Shown in pieces: positions 11,748-24,800 of a stretch of 64,000 nucleotides of DNA. The stretch is taken from assembly GCA_949357655.1 (NCBI GenBank), contig CASHTG010000001.1, positions 4,340,001 through 4,404,000 of the forward strand, in the 5' to 3' direction. The DNA comes from Parascedosporium putredinis. Its lineage: Eukaryota > Ascomycota > Sordariomycetes > Microascales > Microascaceae. The number at the start of each line of letters is the position of its first letter. Position 1 is the first letter of the stretch. Below the pieces are notes generated by a model. That model saw only the letters and a program-made list of their open reading frames with translations, made no database searches and was not told the DNA's origin. Made by a program: the position numbers and the translations under genes.

Positions 11748-14154
11748 ATGTCTGGTGAAGAAGATCTCATCGACTACTCCGATGAGGAGATCCAGACCAC
11801 CGAGCCCACCGCGGCCTCGAACGGCAAGAAGGGCGATCTCGCCGCCGGCGGCAATGTTGATAAAAGGGCAGCTATGTCGGTATTCACTCGACCGGTTTCC
11901 GCGACTTCCTTCTGAAGCCCGAGCTTCTGAGGGCCATTGGCGACTGTGGATTCGAACATCCTTCGGAGGGTTAGTCCTGCTAAATATCGTACCCTAAGTT
12001 TTTTACCACCCCAAAACCCCCAAACTCCTCTCCAAGCAAGAGTCCGTCCATCTCGCAAGCGATTCCGTTATCCTGGCCATATCTCCCCGACTCGTCGCGC
12101 CCGCGAACTCGTTTCTGTCATGCTTTACCCATCTCGTGTCCATCCGAAGATGGCGTCTACAGCCCGCTCGTGGATGCGTGGTCCAGCCTCTCGCCGCCTC
12201 GGAATGGTGCTGGACTTGCCACGGAGAAACACCGTGGTTGGCAGGGGAGGATGTGGAGGACTTTGTCTCTACCCTTGGACAACCCGCGTGGGCGTGCGAC
12301 ATCTGTGCTCCACAAGAGCAGAACTGAAGTCGGTCTTCCGCGTTGCTATGACAAGGCGAGATTTGTTTTTATCGATCTCTGCTCTCCGAGCGGCGCGGTT
12401 GACATTCGGGCAACGAGGGGCGCCAGCTCCCCGTCTCCCGCCCGTTTTCATCGCCGATCGAACATGGCAGACTTTCTGCCAAACAGAGATCTTTCTCGAC
12501 ATAGAGACGCGCGCTACCCATACCGCCCCCTTCCAATGTCTCTAATGAGGACCTGGCAAAGATGGATGTTTTCTGTCCACACGCCGTCATCGTTTCCCCG
12601 CCCCTCCTTTTTCTTTTCTCTACCCTCACATTTTCTTGGATCATTGGCCTCAAATACCCCATGCCTTTGGCACCCCTCATCGGCCACGACGTGTTTGCAA
12701 TCCTACACAAAGGCAACTTTCCAGGGACTTGCTTCGCGATGATGGACGGACTCGGACGGACTTGCGGGATTCCAAGCCCACAATCTTGGAATAACCAGAT
12801 TAAAAAAACAAAACAGCCAGCATTTACTTGTGGAAATGAATCTAACTTCCGATCGAAACCACAGTCCAGCAAACCTGTATCCCCCAGGCTCTTCTTGGAG
12901 GTGATATCATCTGCCAGGCCAAGTCTGGTCTCGGAAAGACTGCCGTGTTCGTTCTCACGACCCTCCAGCAGGTCGAACCCGTCAATGGCGAGGTTTCCGT
13001 CCTAGTCATGTGCCACACTCGCGAGTTGGCGTTCCAGATCAAGAATGAGTACAACCGCTTCAGCAAGTACATGCCCGGTATCAACACCGGCGTCTTTTAT
13101 GGCGGCACTCCGATCCAGAAGGATGTCGAAACCATCAAGAACAAAGACACTTGCCCCCACATCATTGTCGGTACTCCAGGCCGTCTGAACGCTTTGGTTC
13201 GCGACAAGATTCTTCGTCTTGGCAGTGTCCGCATCTTTGTTCTTGACGAGTGCGACAAAATGCTTGACCAAGTTGGTATGTCTCCTGCGCCCTTACCCTT
13301 GCCAGCATCTTGTAAGGTCCCTCCCCGCTAATACCACATTATCAGACATGCGACGAGATGTACAGGATATTTTCCGTGCCACGCCGCAGCAGAAGCAGGT
13401 GATGATGTTTTCCGCCACCTTGTCAGACGAGATCAAGCCTGTGTGCCGCAAGTTCATGCAAAACCCCACCGAGCATTACGTTGATGAAGACACGAAGCTC
13501 ACCCTTCACGGTCTTCAACAATACTATGTCTCGCTTGAGGAGCGCGAGAAGAACCGGAAGCTCAATGAGCTTCTTGACGAATTGCAGTTCAACCAGGTCA
13601 TCATTTTCGTCAAGAGCACTCTTCGTGCCACCGAGCTAGATAAGCTGCTGCGCGAGTGCAACTTCCTTCGATCTCGGTCCACTCTGGTGTCAGCCAGGAG
13701 GAGCGGTAAGCAGGCAGTCCCTTGGCCAGCGAGCCATGACCTCGTCCCCTTTCGTCCCAGCCAACTAATCGTTGCCTATAGTATTCGTCGCTACAAAGAA
13801 TTCAAGGAATTCAACAAGCGCATTTGCGTTGCCACCGATGTCTTCGGACGTGGTATCGATATCGAGCGTATCAACTTGGCTATCAACTACGATTTGCCTG
13901 CTGATGCCGATTCCTACCTGCATCGCGTTGGTCGTGCCGGTCGTTTCGGTACCAAGGGTCTTGCTATCTCATTCGTCAGCACAGAGCAAGACAAGGAGGT
14001 CCTCAAGGCCATCGAGAAGCGCTTTGAGGTTGCCCTTCCGTAAGTGATGAAAATGCGTTGATTCCCATCTCGTCGACCCAGGTACTAACCATGCTTGTCC
14101 CTCAGTGAATTCCCCAAGGAGGGTATCGATGCCAGCACCTATATGGCTTCCTAG
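11748..14154 (+). CDS. SUB2: ATP-dependent RNA helicase Sub2 (UAP56/DDX39B), DECD-box
   Basis: Five exons: 11748-11969, 12865-13275, 13346-13705, 13782-14039 and 14106-14154; introns of 895, 70, 76 and 66 bp. Sub2/UAP56 acts in spliceosome assembly and TREX-dependent mRNA export in the nucleus. The acidic start (MSGEEDLIDYSDEEIQ), Q-motif region ending GFEHPSEVQQ, Walker A AKSGLGKT, GGTPIQKD, TPGRLNAL, the diagnostic DECD (not DEAD) box, SAT, HRVGRAGRFG and the EFPKEGIDASTYMAS end identify it clearly. Two single-base losses interrupt the frame: an A in the run near 11,860 and a C near 13,663. With these restored the frame closes at 433 aa, the usual length. Intron branch sites (CTAAC near 12,843; CTAAT near 13,328 and 13,764) are well placed. 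The first intron is exceptionally long. Confidence 0.96.
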
Positions 14155-15775
14155 ATGACCTCTCATCCCCCCTCTCTACCTAGGCGAGTCATGGAGTTGG
14201 GGTCTGGCCCCACCCACCTCGGGTTTTGCGTAAGACGTCCAGGTTACGTCCGGTTTTCCGGGTTCTACAGCGGCCATACTCTCGCCCCTTGAAGGGCTGA
14301 TGGAGCCATGAGGGCAGGAATGGAGCTGAGGACAGCGGGAGGACAGGTCAGTGGGGGAGACTAGGTCGCGGAGTGTGGTGTTTTTGTCTTTATTTGCGCA
14401 ACCTAGCACAAAATTGAAACGAGAAAAAGAAGACGCAAACGAAACTGGTAACTTCCGTAGAAAAACAGACTCGGTCGGGGACACTGTAAACGCGATGTTC
14501 ATCTTGGTGAAGTAATGATTCCTCCTTGCCACGGTCCCTAACCGCCATTGGCACCTCTACTAGTTGCATACATGTGCTCATCACGGTGATACCATCCTTT
14601 CCGAAAGGCTCTCTGGTCCCCTTGATATGAGATGAGGAAGCCAATTCGAGTAGATTACCAGTGGTTTTTGATCTAATCACACCGTTACGCCCATATAATG
14701 GCCAGAGCTTGAGCTGGCTTAGGTTCTCTCGCTTCCTAGCCTTCTATCCATCTATGGATCTATCTCTATCCCAACCCTCTCCGAACTAACTCTACATTGC
14801 CATACTATCCTCCATACTATCCTTTTATCCAGCCTCTTTATATGGTTGGTGGCCGGCTAAGACAGGCAAGCCAATGCCATCACCCCGAGGTATTTCTTCC
14901 CGAGAGAGGCTCAGCCACAAATGTGCATTTGGAATTCCTGTTCCTCATGCGTCGTATACTAAATGTAGGAGAACGCCTCGCCTCGGATGTACGCCTTAGG
15001 TTTGAATGCCTCAAATATAGACTTCAAAGGAGGCTCCAAGACACAAAAATGATTTTATATTTTATATTGTTTGACATTTGGTCTCTTCACTTTCAGCCAC
15101 TTCTCTTTCGGTGAGCATGGATGGATACACATGTGCATTTTACATGCAGTCTACTAGGAATTGGGGCTTCAGGGCTGAGACCGCCTCTACTGGTTGGAGG
15201 CGTTAGTCTCGGTCAGGCGAGAGAGATTTACACGGGGAGGGCTTCTTGGTATCAAACAGGCTCCGGTAAGGCTCGAAGGCGTCGCAAGTGAGTTTCGAGA
15301 ATGGAGAAGGCTTGTATTACACAACGATTGCTTGCGTGTGAAGGATTTCACGCCAACCGACTCCCGAGTGCAGGCAGCCTGCGTGTGCAAGTCCGCCTGC
15401 GCCAGGCAGGACTTCACATTAGGTTTTGGTTTCTGGGTGGGAGGGGCCAACCAAGGGGACAAGAGAGGGAGGGGGAAGGGAGGATTTCGTTGCCTAGTCC
15501 AACCCGTCCGTCCCAGTTAGTTAGGAAGGATCAAGCGCCAGACGAATTTTTCCAGATTCACGAGGGTTGGCTAGAAACGACGCCTGCGTTTGTGCAACTC
15601 TAGGTTCGCAGGCACTTCTTTGTTTGGATGCTTCCGATTTCTACAGCAACGTAGGGCCGAGCTAGAAGAGGTGCGAGAAAGACAAGAGTTGATGGTATTG
15701 TATAATATATTCTCGATACCGAATGAAGTGAGGCCCCAGGGCGATTCTGTCCCCCGCCTTTCAAAGTATCTACTT

Positions 15776-15814
<39 letters not shown>

Positions 15815-18800
15815 TACGTGGTGTGGATGGCTGGACGCTGCTGCCTGGCCGCATCGCCTCGCATCCTATCATCATCCCTTCAGCAACCAGAGAGGCACCG
15901 GCAGATCACGTATTATAGAAAATATGACCGAGAAATTTTTAGACCTCTTCTTTTATAATAATATTTTTATGTTAAAAGATACTCCAGAATCCTACGAGGT
16001 TCACACATTCGAGATCTTCAATGTTCACCGAGGCTGGGATAGAACGGCGAATTAAGAAGGCTCATCAAGGCAGCCCCAATCAAGGCTAGAAGAAATAAAG
16101 GGGAATAACTCAACAGGAATATAAAGGAATATAAAGGAAACAAGGAATGAGTGTACTCGTAGATATGCACCACTCGTGAGCCCAGAGCCATGGGTGGGGA
16201 GAGAGAAAAGGGGGAGAGGCACTTGATCTCTGACTCACAGGCTGAAGCTCCACGAAACAGAGTCTTCCGACTTGGACGAGAAAGTGAAAGGGCCGCGGGA
16301 GGGGAAAAAATTCGACCCATCAGTCACCCCCAATACCCCTGGACGATATCGGAGGGAAGATACGATAGGGGATCAAGGGCCGATAATATCTGACAAGTTC
16401 GTAACGCATTTATTGGGCACCGAAGGGGAGGGAGGGGGGCCTTGTCGGTGTCTTGTGTTCACAGTCATGGGAGGCGAAAAGGCTTTCGCAAAACGCTGGG
16501 TCAGATGCTGCATCGCAGCTCTCGGGTTGATTTGATTGAATTTTATTGATTACGGCGACTACCTATGACAGCTTCCTTTGCTTGGGGGTGTCCTAGCCGG
16601 TCCGCCGCGCCTAACAGGGTCCATAGAATTCTCAATGATCAAGTCAACATCGTGCACGCCCCCCGGTTCGATTACGTGCCAATGCTCGTCACTGTCAGTG
16701 TCGGGAGTGTGTGCCATGTCCGAGCCGAGTGAGTTGGTTGAGGCCCGACGGATTTCGCACGAAGAAGGCAATCGAATCGGGCTTTGCTGATAACGTATCG
16801 ATCATGGGTTGTCGATAATAGCTTTAAAAAACAATCAAGATTACGATTTGATTTGTCTGGGGTAATAGCACAGGTGGGAACATGGAGGAAAGCAGCGGCG
16901 GAGGGGAGGGAAGAAACAGCTGCTAACATTGCACGATCTATGGAGTCATACGGCTGTGGAATCATATCTCGCCATTCTGATAGCAGCTTTCTTCATAACC
17001 TTAAGTCGGCTAGTCAGATTCAACGATAAAATTGATCTGGGACGTAATAAATAGCCTAGCTGCATCGGGACCAATGAGGAACGAGGGACAGCCAGTGGTT
17101 GGACAGGACCAGGGCTCTTCTCATTACCATCGTCTTTTGCTTCTTGACCCGATGTCGTGTCGGCGTCGCCGCAAGACGGAGCTTCGGCTCCACTTTCTCC
17201 AGGATTTTGGCGCACTATTACACTACACCACACTACACTCCATTACACTGCCTGCTTGCCTGCCTACACAACCCAGCGTGACGCCACCAAGGGAGGCCCC
17301 GGGTGTCATGGAAAGACGATTTCAACGGTTTTGGGCGCGTCAAAGCTCATCATCATTCATCTTTCCGAGCACCCTCCGGACCGTCCGTTGTCCTTTATCT
17401 CGGCTTTCGTGATTAATTCCTTCGTTGTGCGCCGACGACGTGCTGCCATCCACATTCAATGTGTATCCACGATCCCGAGTCCTCTCGTTGGGAGTCACGA
17501 GACGAGGACTGGTTCCACCTATGGAAGCCCAGAGGATTTTGGTTCATGCCGCTGGGCTCTCAGTAGAGCAGGGAGACGCACAGTGGTCCCCTGTGTTTGA
17601 GGAAGAGGCGGAGTTTATTAAAAGGCTGGCACCTGGCACCGGCTCACGCCGACGACGGGTAGGTAGGCAGGAGGTTTTGTTTGTGTCCGGGTGGCCATGG
17701 ATGGATCTCTTACGAGGCTGACAACAATCATTTGAGTTGTCAGTCGGTGCCGAGGGCGAGCGGGGCGAGGGGCGAGGAGGGGTGATGTGGAACTCCGCAT
17801 TCCTGTGATTAAGCGCTGTGCGAAGCCATCAATGGTTCATCATTCCGGGGCTCGTTGCGTCCGTCCTCGATGTCTTTGTCCGGGTCCGTCGAGTGTTTGG
17901 TTGGCAGCGCTTTCCCCCACCTGCTCAACCAGCGACGGAAACCGGCGCCACGCTACTCAACGCTTAATCGCGTGATGCTAGAGCTCGATAGTTTCTCCCG
18001 CCTTCAGAATTAAGAAAGAAGGCGGGGAGCCAAGTCCCGACCATGACAGCACTGGACAGCAGGCTGACACCACCACCACCTATCCGTCGGCCGACGTTGA
18101 CCAATCCATCCATTCTTGATCGAGCCCAGATGATTGAACTTCATCTGGGACATCCGGTTCTAAGCGCATGGCGTTGGACGCGGACCTTTGACCTTGAACC
18201 AAACCCGCTGGCCATTTTCGGCCGGGCGACGGGGGCGGAGGCGGGGAAAGCTCTTTTTTTCTTCTATTTTGAGGAAAAGACCACTTGGTACGGAAAGTAA
18301 ATATGGACATGATGAGGCAGAGCTGGCGAGGCTGCCTTCAGATAATGGGAATTCCGACATGCAGACGTCACTGCGCAGGCAGCCGGGCCACATTCGTGCT
18401 AAAAAAGTCGTCCGAATATTCCACGTCCACGTGGGCAGTGGGAGCTGGATTCAACCTCCGTCATCCATCACCTATTCCGGACATGAAAGGTTGTCCGACT
18501 GCGACATGGAGTTGGTCTGGAAGGCCCGCAGACATTCTTTTTCTCTTCCGTTTCTTTTCCTTTTTCTCTTTCTTTCCTTTCCCTTTCTCATGCTTGTCTT
18601 GGGTGATACTCGGTTGCGCTTCACATTGCACGGTCCTGGGGAGGCTCCTCTAGCGTAGGGCGTGCGCCGATACAGTACGGCGGGCTCCTCACCACTCCAG
18701 CAAGCGCTTTGTTTATACCTTCTTCTTCTCGTGGTTCCTTTTATTCTTTTGCTTCTTTTCCCATCCTCAGGCGTTTCTTCCTTCCTCGGTAGATACAAGT

Positions 18801-21800
18801 AGACCCCCAAAAAAAAAAACCACTCCCTTTGTTTAGCGGGCGGATCATTCTCTGGGGAGTGAAAAGAAAATAGATAGTCCGTCTCTGACTCACGATTACA
18901 CGCTAACTGGCGGACCGGTTATTGAGCCCGGCTGAAGCACCGCAAGCCTGGTCTTTCGGGCGTCACGGGACCACTTACGGTGCGTGAGCACCAGACCAAG
19001 CCAGGCCAGCGCTTCGGTCGTGAACAGTCAACACCTCAGCTCTCTCCCTTGGGCGAACCATTGAACGTTACGACACCTCGACGAGGCTTATTCGCACACT
19101 AGTCGGTCCCTGGGCTAGGCGGCCTGGCGGGAGGGAAGCTTTCCTCCGAGCTTCTCTCACTCGACCTTGCCTGGTCGCCGGACCTTTGCCCTACCCACGC
19201 TCGTGCCCTGCAATATCTTTTTTCGCCCCCTAGGTGTAAGTGCGAGGTTTCTCGGGAAGGCCACAAATTTCCCTTTTCAAGTCTCAAGGGCGGGCTACTG
19301 GTGGGGATTCCGCCGGCGTAGAGCCAGCATCGGCGCCCCTTGATTGCGTTTGCCGGGGAGGAAGCCTGGGGGCAACGGAGAGGGGGGACTTTGGCGGGGA
19401 ATTTACAGTGAGGGAAGTGGACCTTGCTTGCCTGAGCCTCAGCTACGCGTGGACGATGACATCGAGAGAGCCAGGCGCTTGTGGTGGGCGCCCTCCTTTG
19501 GTGGCCGGAACTTGCGCCCTCCCCGTTCTGGTCTGTCCATGTCTTGTCTTTTTGTCTCTGTATCGTGAGGGACTCGGGGTATTTGGCGTTGCGCCAAAGG
19601 GCTGAGGCAAAGAACGGGTACGGTGGATAGATGGTAAAAGTGTCCTCGAGACAGCGATTTGCCTCTCTCCCCCGTTCGGCATGTTCCCGTGGATTGCGCC
19701 TCCCAGCACACCCCTCTCCCTTGGCATCGCCGTCGCCCTCCGATCCCAGAGACCAGAGGGGACGAGGGGCAAAAGGACCGGCTCTGGTTGCGGCCAAGTG
19801 GAGGCAAATGGCTTGTTCAACGTCATCAGGGGCGATACTCTGGTGAAGAGGAGTGGCCCATCACAGACTGATCTTTTCCTCAATCTGTGGCACCCCACCT
19901 TGCCCACCTTGCCTGCTTGCCAGTAGCATCTGCGTGGTTACTCATGACCGCTTGCTGAGAGGGAGCCCCGTCTCGATGCTCCAACCTGCCTAGCGCGCCC
20001 ACCCCAATTCAAAACGGTCAATTACACCAGACAACCTTGATGAGCCGTTCTTTCAATACTTGGTGCTCACTCGGTGCTCTCCTTGATACAACCAAGCACA
20101 AACTATTGAACTAATACACCCACCACCACGACTCATAGTGTACCAGGCAATCTCTCCTCTCTCTGACAAACGTCCCGTAGCGTGTAGTAGTTAAGTGGGT
20201 GCGGTTCCACCCACTCTTTTTCTGCTGTTAATTTATTTCGGCGTCGCGAATGATCAACCACATCCACCTGCAACCTTGGATCCAACATCAAACCCGCCCA
20301 CCATAGGAACTGTAGAGGGCCTTGTTGAAGTGGAGGTCACGCCACGAACACTAACCTCGTACATCAACCTCCCTGGAAAGGGGAGAAAAAAGGGGATACG
20401 CGCGATGCAAGGATGTCTCGCTGTTCGCGTAAAGAGATCCCGTTGAATGCTTGATAGCCGTCTTGTTGCTGGGAAAAAAAACGAAGGGATTCACTCTTGA
20501 TCAATCAACATCTACAACTTTCCTAGGCTGACCGGTCTCCGCTCCTCCAAACTTGGTCTTTCGCATGAAAAGGGTATCCCGGGAGAGCCGATAGGAAGGT
20601 TGCGAATCCTCCCCTTTCTTCTCTGAAGAGCAAAGGGAAAAAGGAGGATGGACTGTGATAGGAAGAGTGAAAAGGAAGAGCTTCGGTTCAAGGCACACCT
20701 GGCCAATCGGGGCCTCTTCAATATCCCTTAGGACGCCAGGTTTCCTTCCCACTCATCATTGTCTCATCTTACAGAATGCTTCTTTTTTTTTTTTTCTCCT
20801 TCTTCCCCCCTCTTCTTTTCTCCTCACTGTCTTCATGGAGGGGGTGCGGTTCTCTTGGAATGCCAATAGGAAGAGGCGAGGGTGCAGTACCGGCAGATCT
20901 GTCTAGACCTATTTCATTCCTCAGGCCCAACGAGGAGTGTGGCAGAGGTGCAGTTTTTGCTCATGTCAAGCCTCCTCGGGTGAGGCTACACCTAATCGAG
21001 GTGTGACAAGCCCATCCTCCCACCGGAAGTGTGCTGGCCATGCATCAACCGCCATACTCGGTAATGGTACCAAACCTGAGAGAGAAAAAAAGGAAAATAG
21101 AAGGAAAAAAAAAAGAACAAGGGGAAAAAAAGGGACCTCGCAGCTCCCAATCAACATGCCAGGTTTGAGAGGAAGACGTGAGGGATGGGGAATGGGGGAT
21201 GTCAAGAAGAAGATGGCTTCAAATCGCCCACCCACCTCTTCTGCCCCCTCAATCCTTCTCCTTTTTGTCTTCCTTTGTATTTTCTTTTTCTTGTTCTTTC
21301 GTAGCTTTTGGATCCCCTCAACTTCCACAACCTTCATCAGGGCCCTTTCGAGATACACGAGTGGCCTGGCGAGTCCCCCGGCGGGTTTACTTTGCATCTT
21401 TCAATTTCACTAGCTTTGGTTTTCTTTCTTTTTTTCGTAGCCCTTGACGACCCTTTAACCCTCCTCTGAGTGGTGTGTAAGCTCAGAGCACTCGCTGGCA
21501 TTGGTGTGAACTTGCTGTTTATCGCTTCCCCCTTTTTCTTGTAAGAGCTGGAAAAAGAAGAGAGAAAAGAAAAAGATCTAGGCCTTCGAGAACACATGCT
21601 TCGCAAGTTCTGTTTGGTGTAATAATGCAAAGACCAATTTCTGCCACAGGTACCTAGTGGTCCTGCGGCGTCATCAGCCGTCATAGACCAAAATGCTGTG
21701 GAGGTCAAACAGCCCGCCGTATGAAAAATCTCGCCCAATGAACATCGCTTCGGCGGGCGGGCGACTCGGGCGACTTAAAGCGAGAAAGGGGGCCAGGAAT

Positions 21801-24800
21801 TCCCAGACTGCCAGAGTCATCCCCGGAAGTGCAAAGTATTCTTGCCTGCACAAGCAAAGCTACGAAAAAAACTGGGTATCAACGCCGTGACGCACATACC
21901 GAGAATTTTCTGGGGAAGAAGCCCTTTCCCTCCAAGGACCCCTCGTTTGAGAAATCGCATAGACCATCTATCCCCTTGACTGGGCAAGGCAAGGCAAGAT
22001 CGGTGCAAGGTATCACGAATTTCAACCGTGTATACCGAGGACTGTGCGCTGGGAAAAGGAGCCCCGAGGCTTGCTTCTCAGCGAAACAGCGTGAGAGGGA
22101 GGGGGAGATCAACCCCTTCATGAAGCGCAGCACAGAAAGAAAGGGGGCGTTTCGAGGAAGTGCATGCAAGTGCGAAGTAGTCGACGTTCTTATTTGAGTG
22201 GTCAAGGAATGTCTACTTTCTTGCTTATGGGAGTTATCTTCTTCCATTTGCGAATTCATGGGGAAATCTGCATTTACACATTCATGCACCACTTGAATCA
22301 AATGGAGATATAGACATCTACAATAACATATATGATCGTTCTGTAGCAAGATGGAGAAGGAAAAAAAAGCCACTATTAAAGATGAGAGTAAATGATAGAG
22401 AATAACATCACTAGATGGATCAATTACATTGGACGTTGTGAGTGCGGCGTGTTTTCCTTTGGCGCTTGTTTGCCCTGCTCCGTCGCCGTGGCCGGCTCGC
22501 GGCGCAGCGATGCACCACTCAACGCTTGATCCGAAAGAATCCACAGTGCACGGAGTACTTGCGGTATTGGGTGAGTAAATCAATGTGGCGCTGAGGTTTC
22601 AAAGAACCTGTACGCGTCGCCAGCCTCGTTATGTCCCCGACGAGGAGGGCGGAGTCTTTGTCTGTGGAGAGGGTGGAATCGAAAAGGGACCCAAGACCCT
22701 CCCAACTCCGACAAGTACTCATGCCTGCCCCAGCAAGCCCAGGTCAAGATCTACCGATGGCGAGGGGCGGTGCTTCCATTCCGATATCCACGGAGTCGAC
22801 GCAAGCAAAGGTTGTGTGGTCCCAAACAGGAGGTGTTTTAAAACGCTCTTGGGGGTGAGGGGCTCTCTTGCTCCAACATCAAAGTAACCATACTAAAAGA
22901 GCAAATGGGCACTGACACTAGTACCAACAAGTCGTCAAGCCAAGGGATGACAGAGGCCAAAAATAAGCAGCTCTTTGTTCCCTCTTCTTTTGGGGTGGAA
23001 TCTCAAGTGCTCTTACCTATTGACCAGGGGAGGGCGCCAAGATTAAAATGACCCTACTGCATAACTCGATCCATCTGCCTCACGGAGGGACTAGTTTCGG
23101 CAGGGTCGGAGTTTTTGCCTTTTGATGAGGGCGCCTGGGCGTCGCTCATCATGGATGAATCACTCCGAAGAATCTTTGGGCTAACGTGGCCGCGTCGGAG
23201 GACAAATATTGCAGTGTCGCAATTTTACAACCGGTCATTACGGCGAGTTTATTGCTTGATCGGGAAGTCGTTTGCATTCTAATACCACAAGTACTAGGTC
23301 TGAAATGATGCACACGAAAATGCCGGTAAAAGGGGGATAAAAGAAGTAAAATAAAAAGGACAAGAAAAAGAACACGAGATATTTGGCAATGATGCGTCGA
23401 GCATGTACGAAGTACCTCGTGTCGTTGACAGATGGCGAGATTTGTCGTGTTGCCCCCTCAAGGAAAACTGGGATGGCTGTAACATCCTCGTTTGCGTGTG
23501 GACAGGTGGCGACTTGGATCCGATACTTCCTTTCAGCCACTCACAGCGAACAATGACAGGCCACTGTCGCGCATTCGTGGGCGACATGGGGATGTGGGAC
23601 CGACCGCGCGCACCTGTCCAAGTCCCCGAAATGAAGCAAGGTATTATTATGTATTTTATTCCCCATCTGGCTTCTTTTCGATTATCGATCCCGTTTGATG
23701 GAGTTGCATTTCTTGTCTTCTTGTCCCCATTCCGATATGTACAGTTGGGTTAAAGGGCTAACGGCCTGCTTGAGAGACGAGACTGGTGAACCCCGAACTG
23801 GGTGAATCACCGAGAGGAAGGCTATAGCCTCAACGGTTCTCAGTTCCTGCCTTGATACCCCACGTCATACCACGATGATTCTGATTGACTGGGCAATATG
23901 CCTTCCTGCCTAAACTGCGACAGCAAGGGAAGAAGAATAGGCCAAAATGGCAGCCAAAAAGTAAAAGGAAGGGTAAAAAGACAAGGTACGTACGCAGCAG
24001 TACCTCGTGCGTGGAGAAGCAGGCTGCTGATTGGGGAGGGCGGCCAGAGAGATAAGACGATCCGGCAGGGAGGTCAAGTCATCAATTCCCGGAACATCCC
24101 TCCATTCATGTACAAGTATCAATTCTTCCCTTCTTCGTCCTGGAGATGATGGGCAAATGGGGAACCTGATGAGTGCAGAGCGGGTCAGCCACTAGGAGGT
24201 TGAGCTGGCTCTCACGCCCGGGATGAGGATCTACTTGCGATGGAGGTAGCCTTTTCTCGCGCCCCAATTCCCTTTCGTGACGCATCGTGTACTGCGTTAA
24301 CGGATGACGGCGGCTGGGCCGTTTGTACACAGCCAAAGCCATCGGTAAGTTGGGGTAGTCACTTGGCGCAGCGAAACTTGGGGAGTTGGTGGGGATGGGT
24401 AACGACGCGGAGATGGCATGGTACACAAGGATGCGCGTACCCTTGTACTTTTAGGTACTAAAATGACAAGTACCCAAATCTCCCATTTCCCAAGTGCGAC
24501 GCCTCTCCCATTTCGTGCTTTCTCATCACAGGGGTAGATGAGGGAGGGGGAAAGCACGACGCGCTGTGGGAGATCCGAGGAAGTCTGGCCAATCAGCGAA
24601 ATTGTCGGTTGAAGGAGGGAAAGTTGTTGAAAGCCCATACTCAAAATGGGAGGGGCCAAGAACCATCTTTGCGAGGGAGGGGGACAAGGCCAGAAGACCC
24701 AAGAAACGCTCGAAACGCATGACTGGATGATTACACAGCCGTTCACCCCATCATGCAAAGAGAACAAACGTCGTCAACCTGGTGCGCACGCTCTGCTTCT

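Noticed and set aside
11937..12872. Open frames inside SUB2 intron 1 on both strands (up to 202 codons)
   Set aside because: Explained as intron sequence between two perfectly joined helicase exons; no domain in any frame.
16660..16680. GGTTCGATT box resembling a tRNA T-loop
   Set aside because: No matching stem or A box at the right distance.
19099..19797. 232-codon minus-strand open frame
   Set aside because: Arg/Ser/Pro-rich without any motif; several other frames are open over the same GC-rich DNA.
21879..22583. 234-codon minus-strand open frame
   Set aside because: Two unrelated parts, no domain, and it overlaps other equally open frames.
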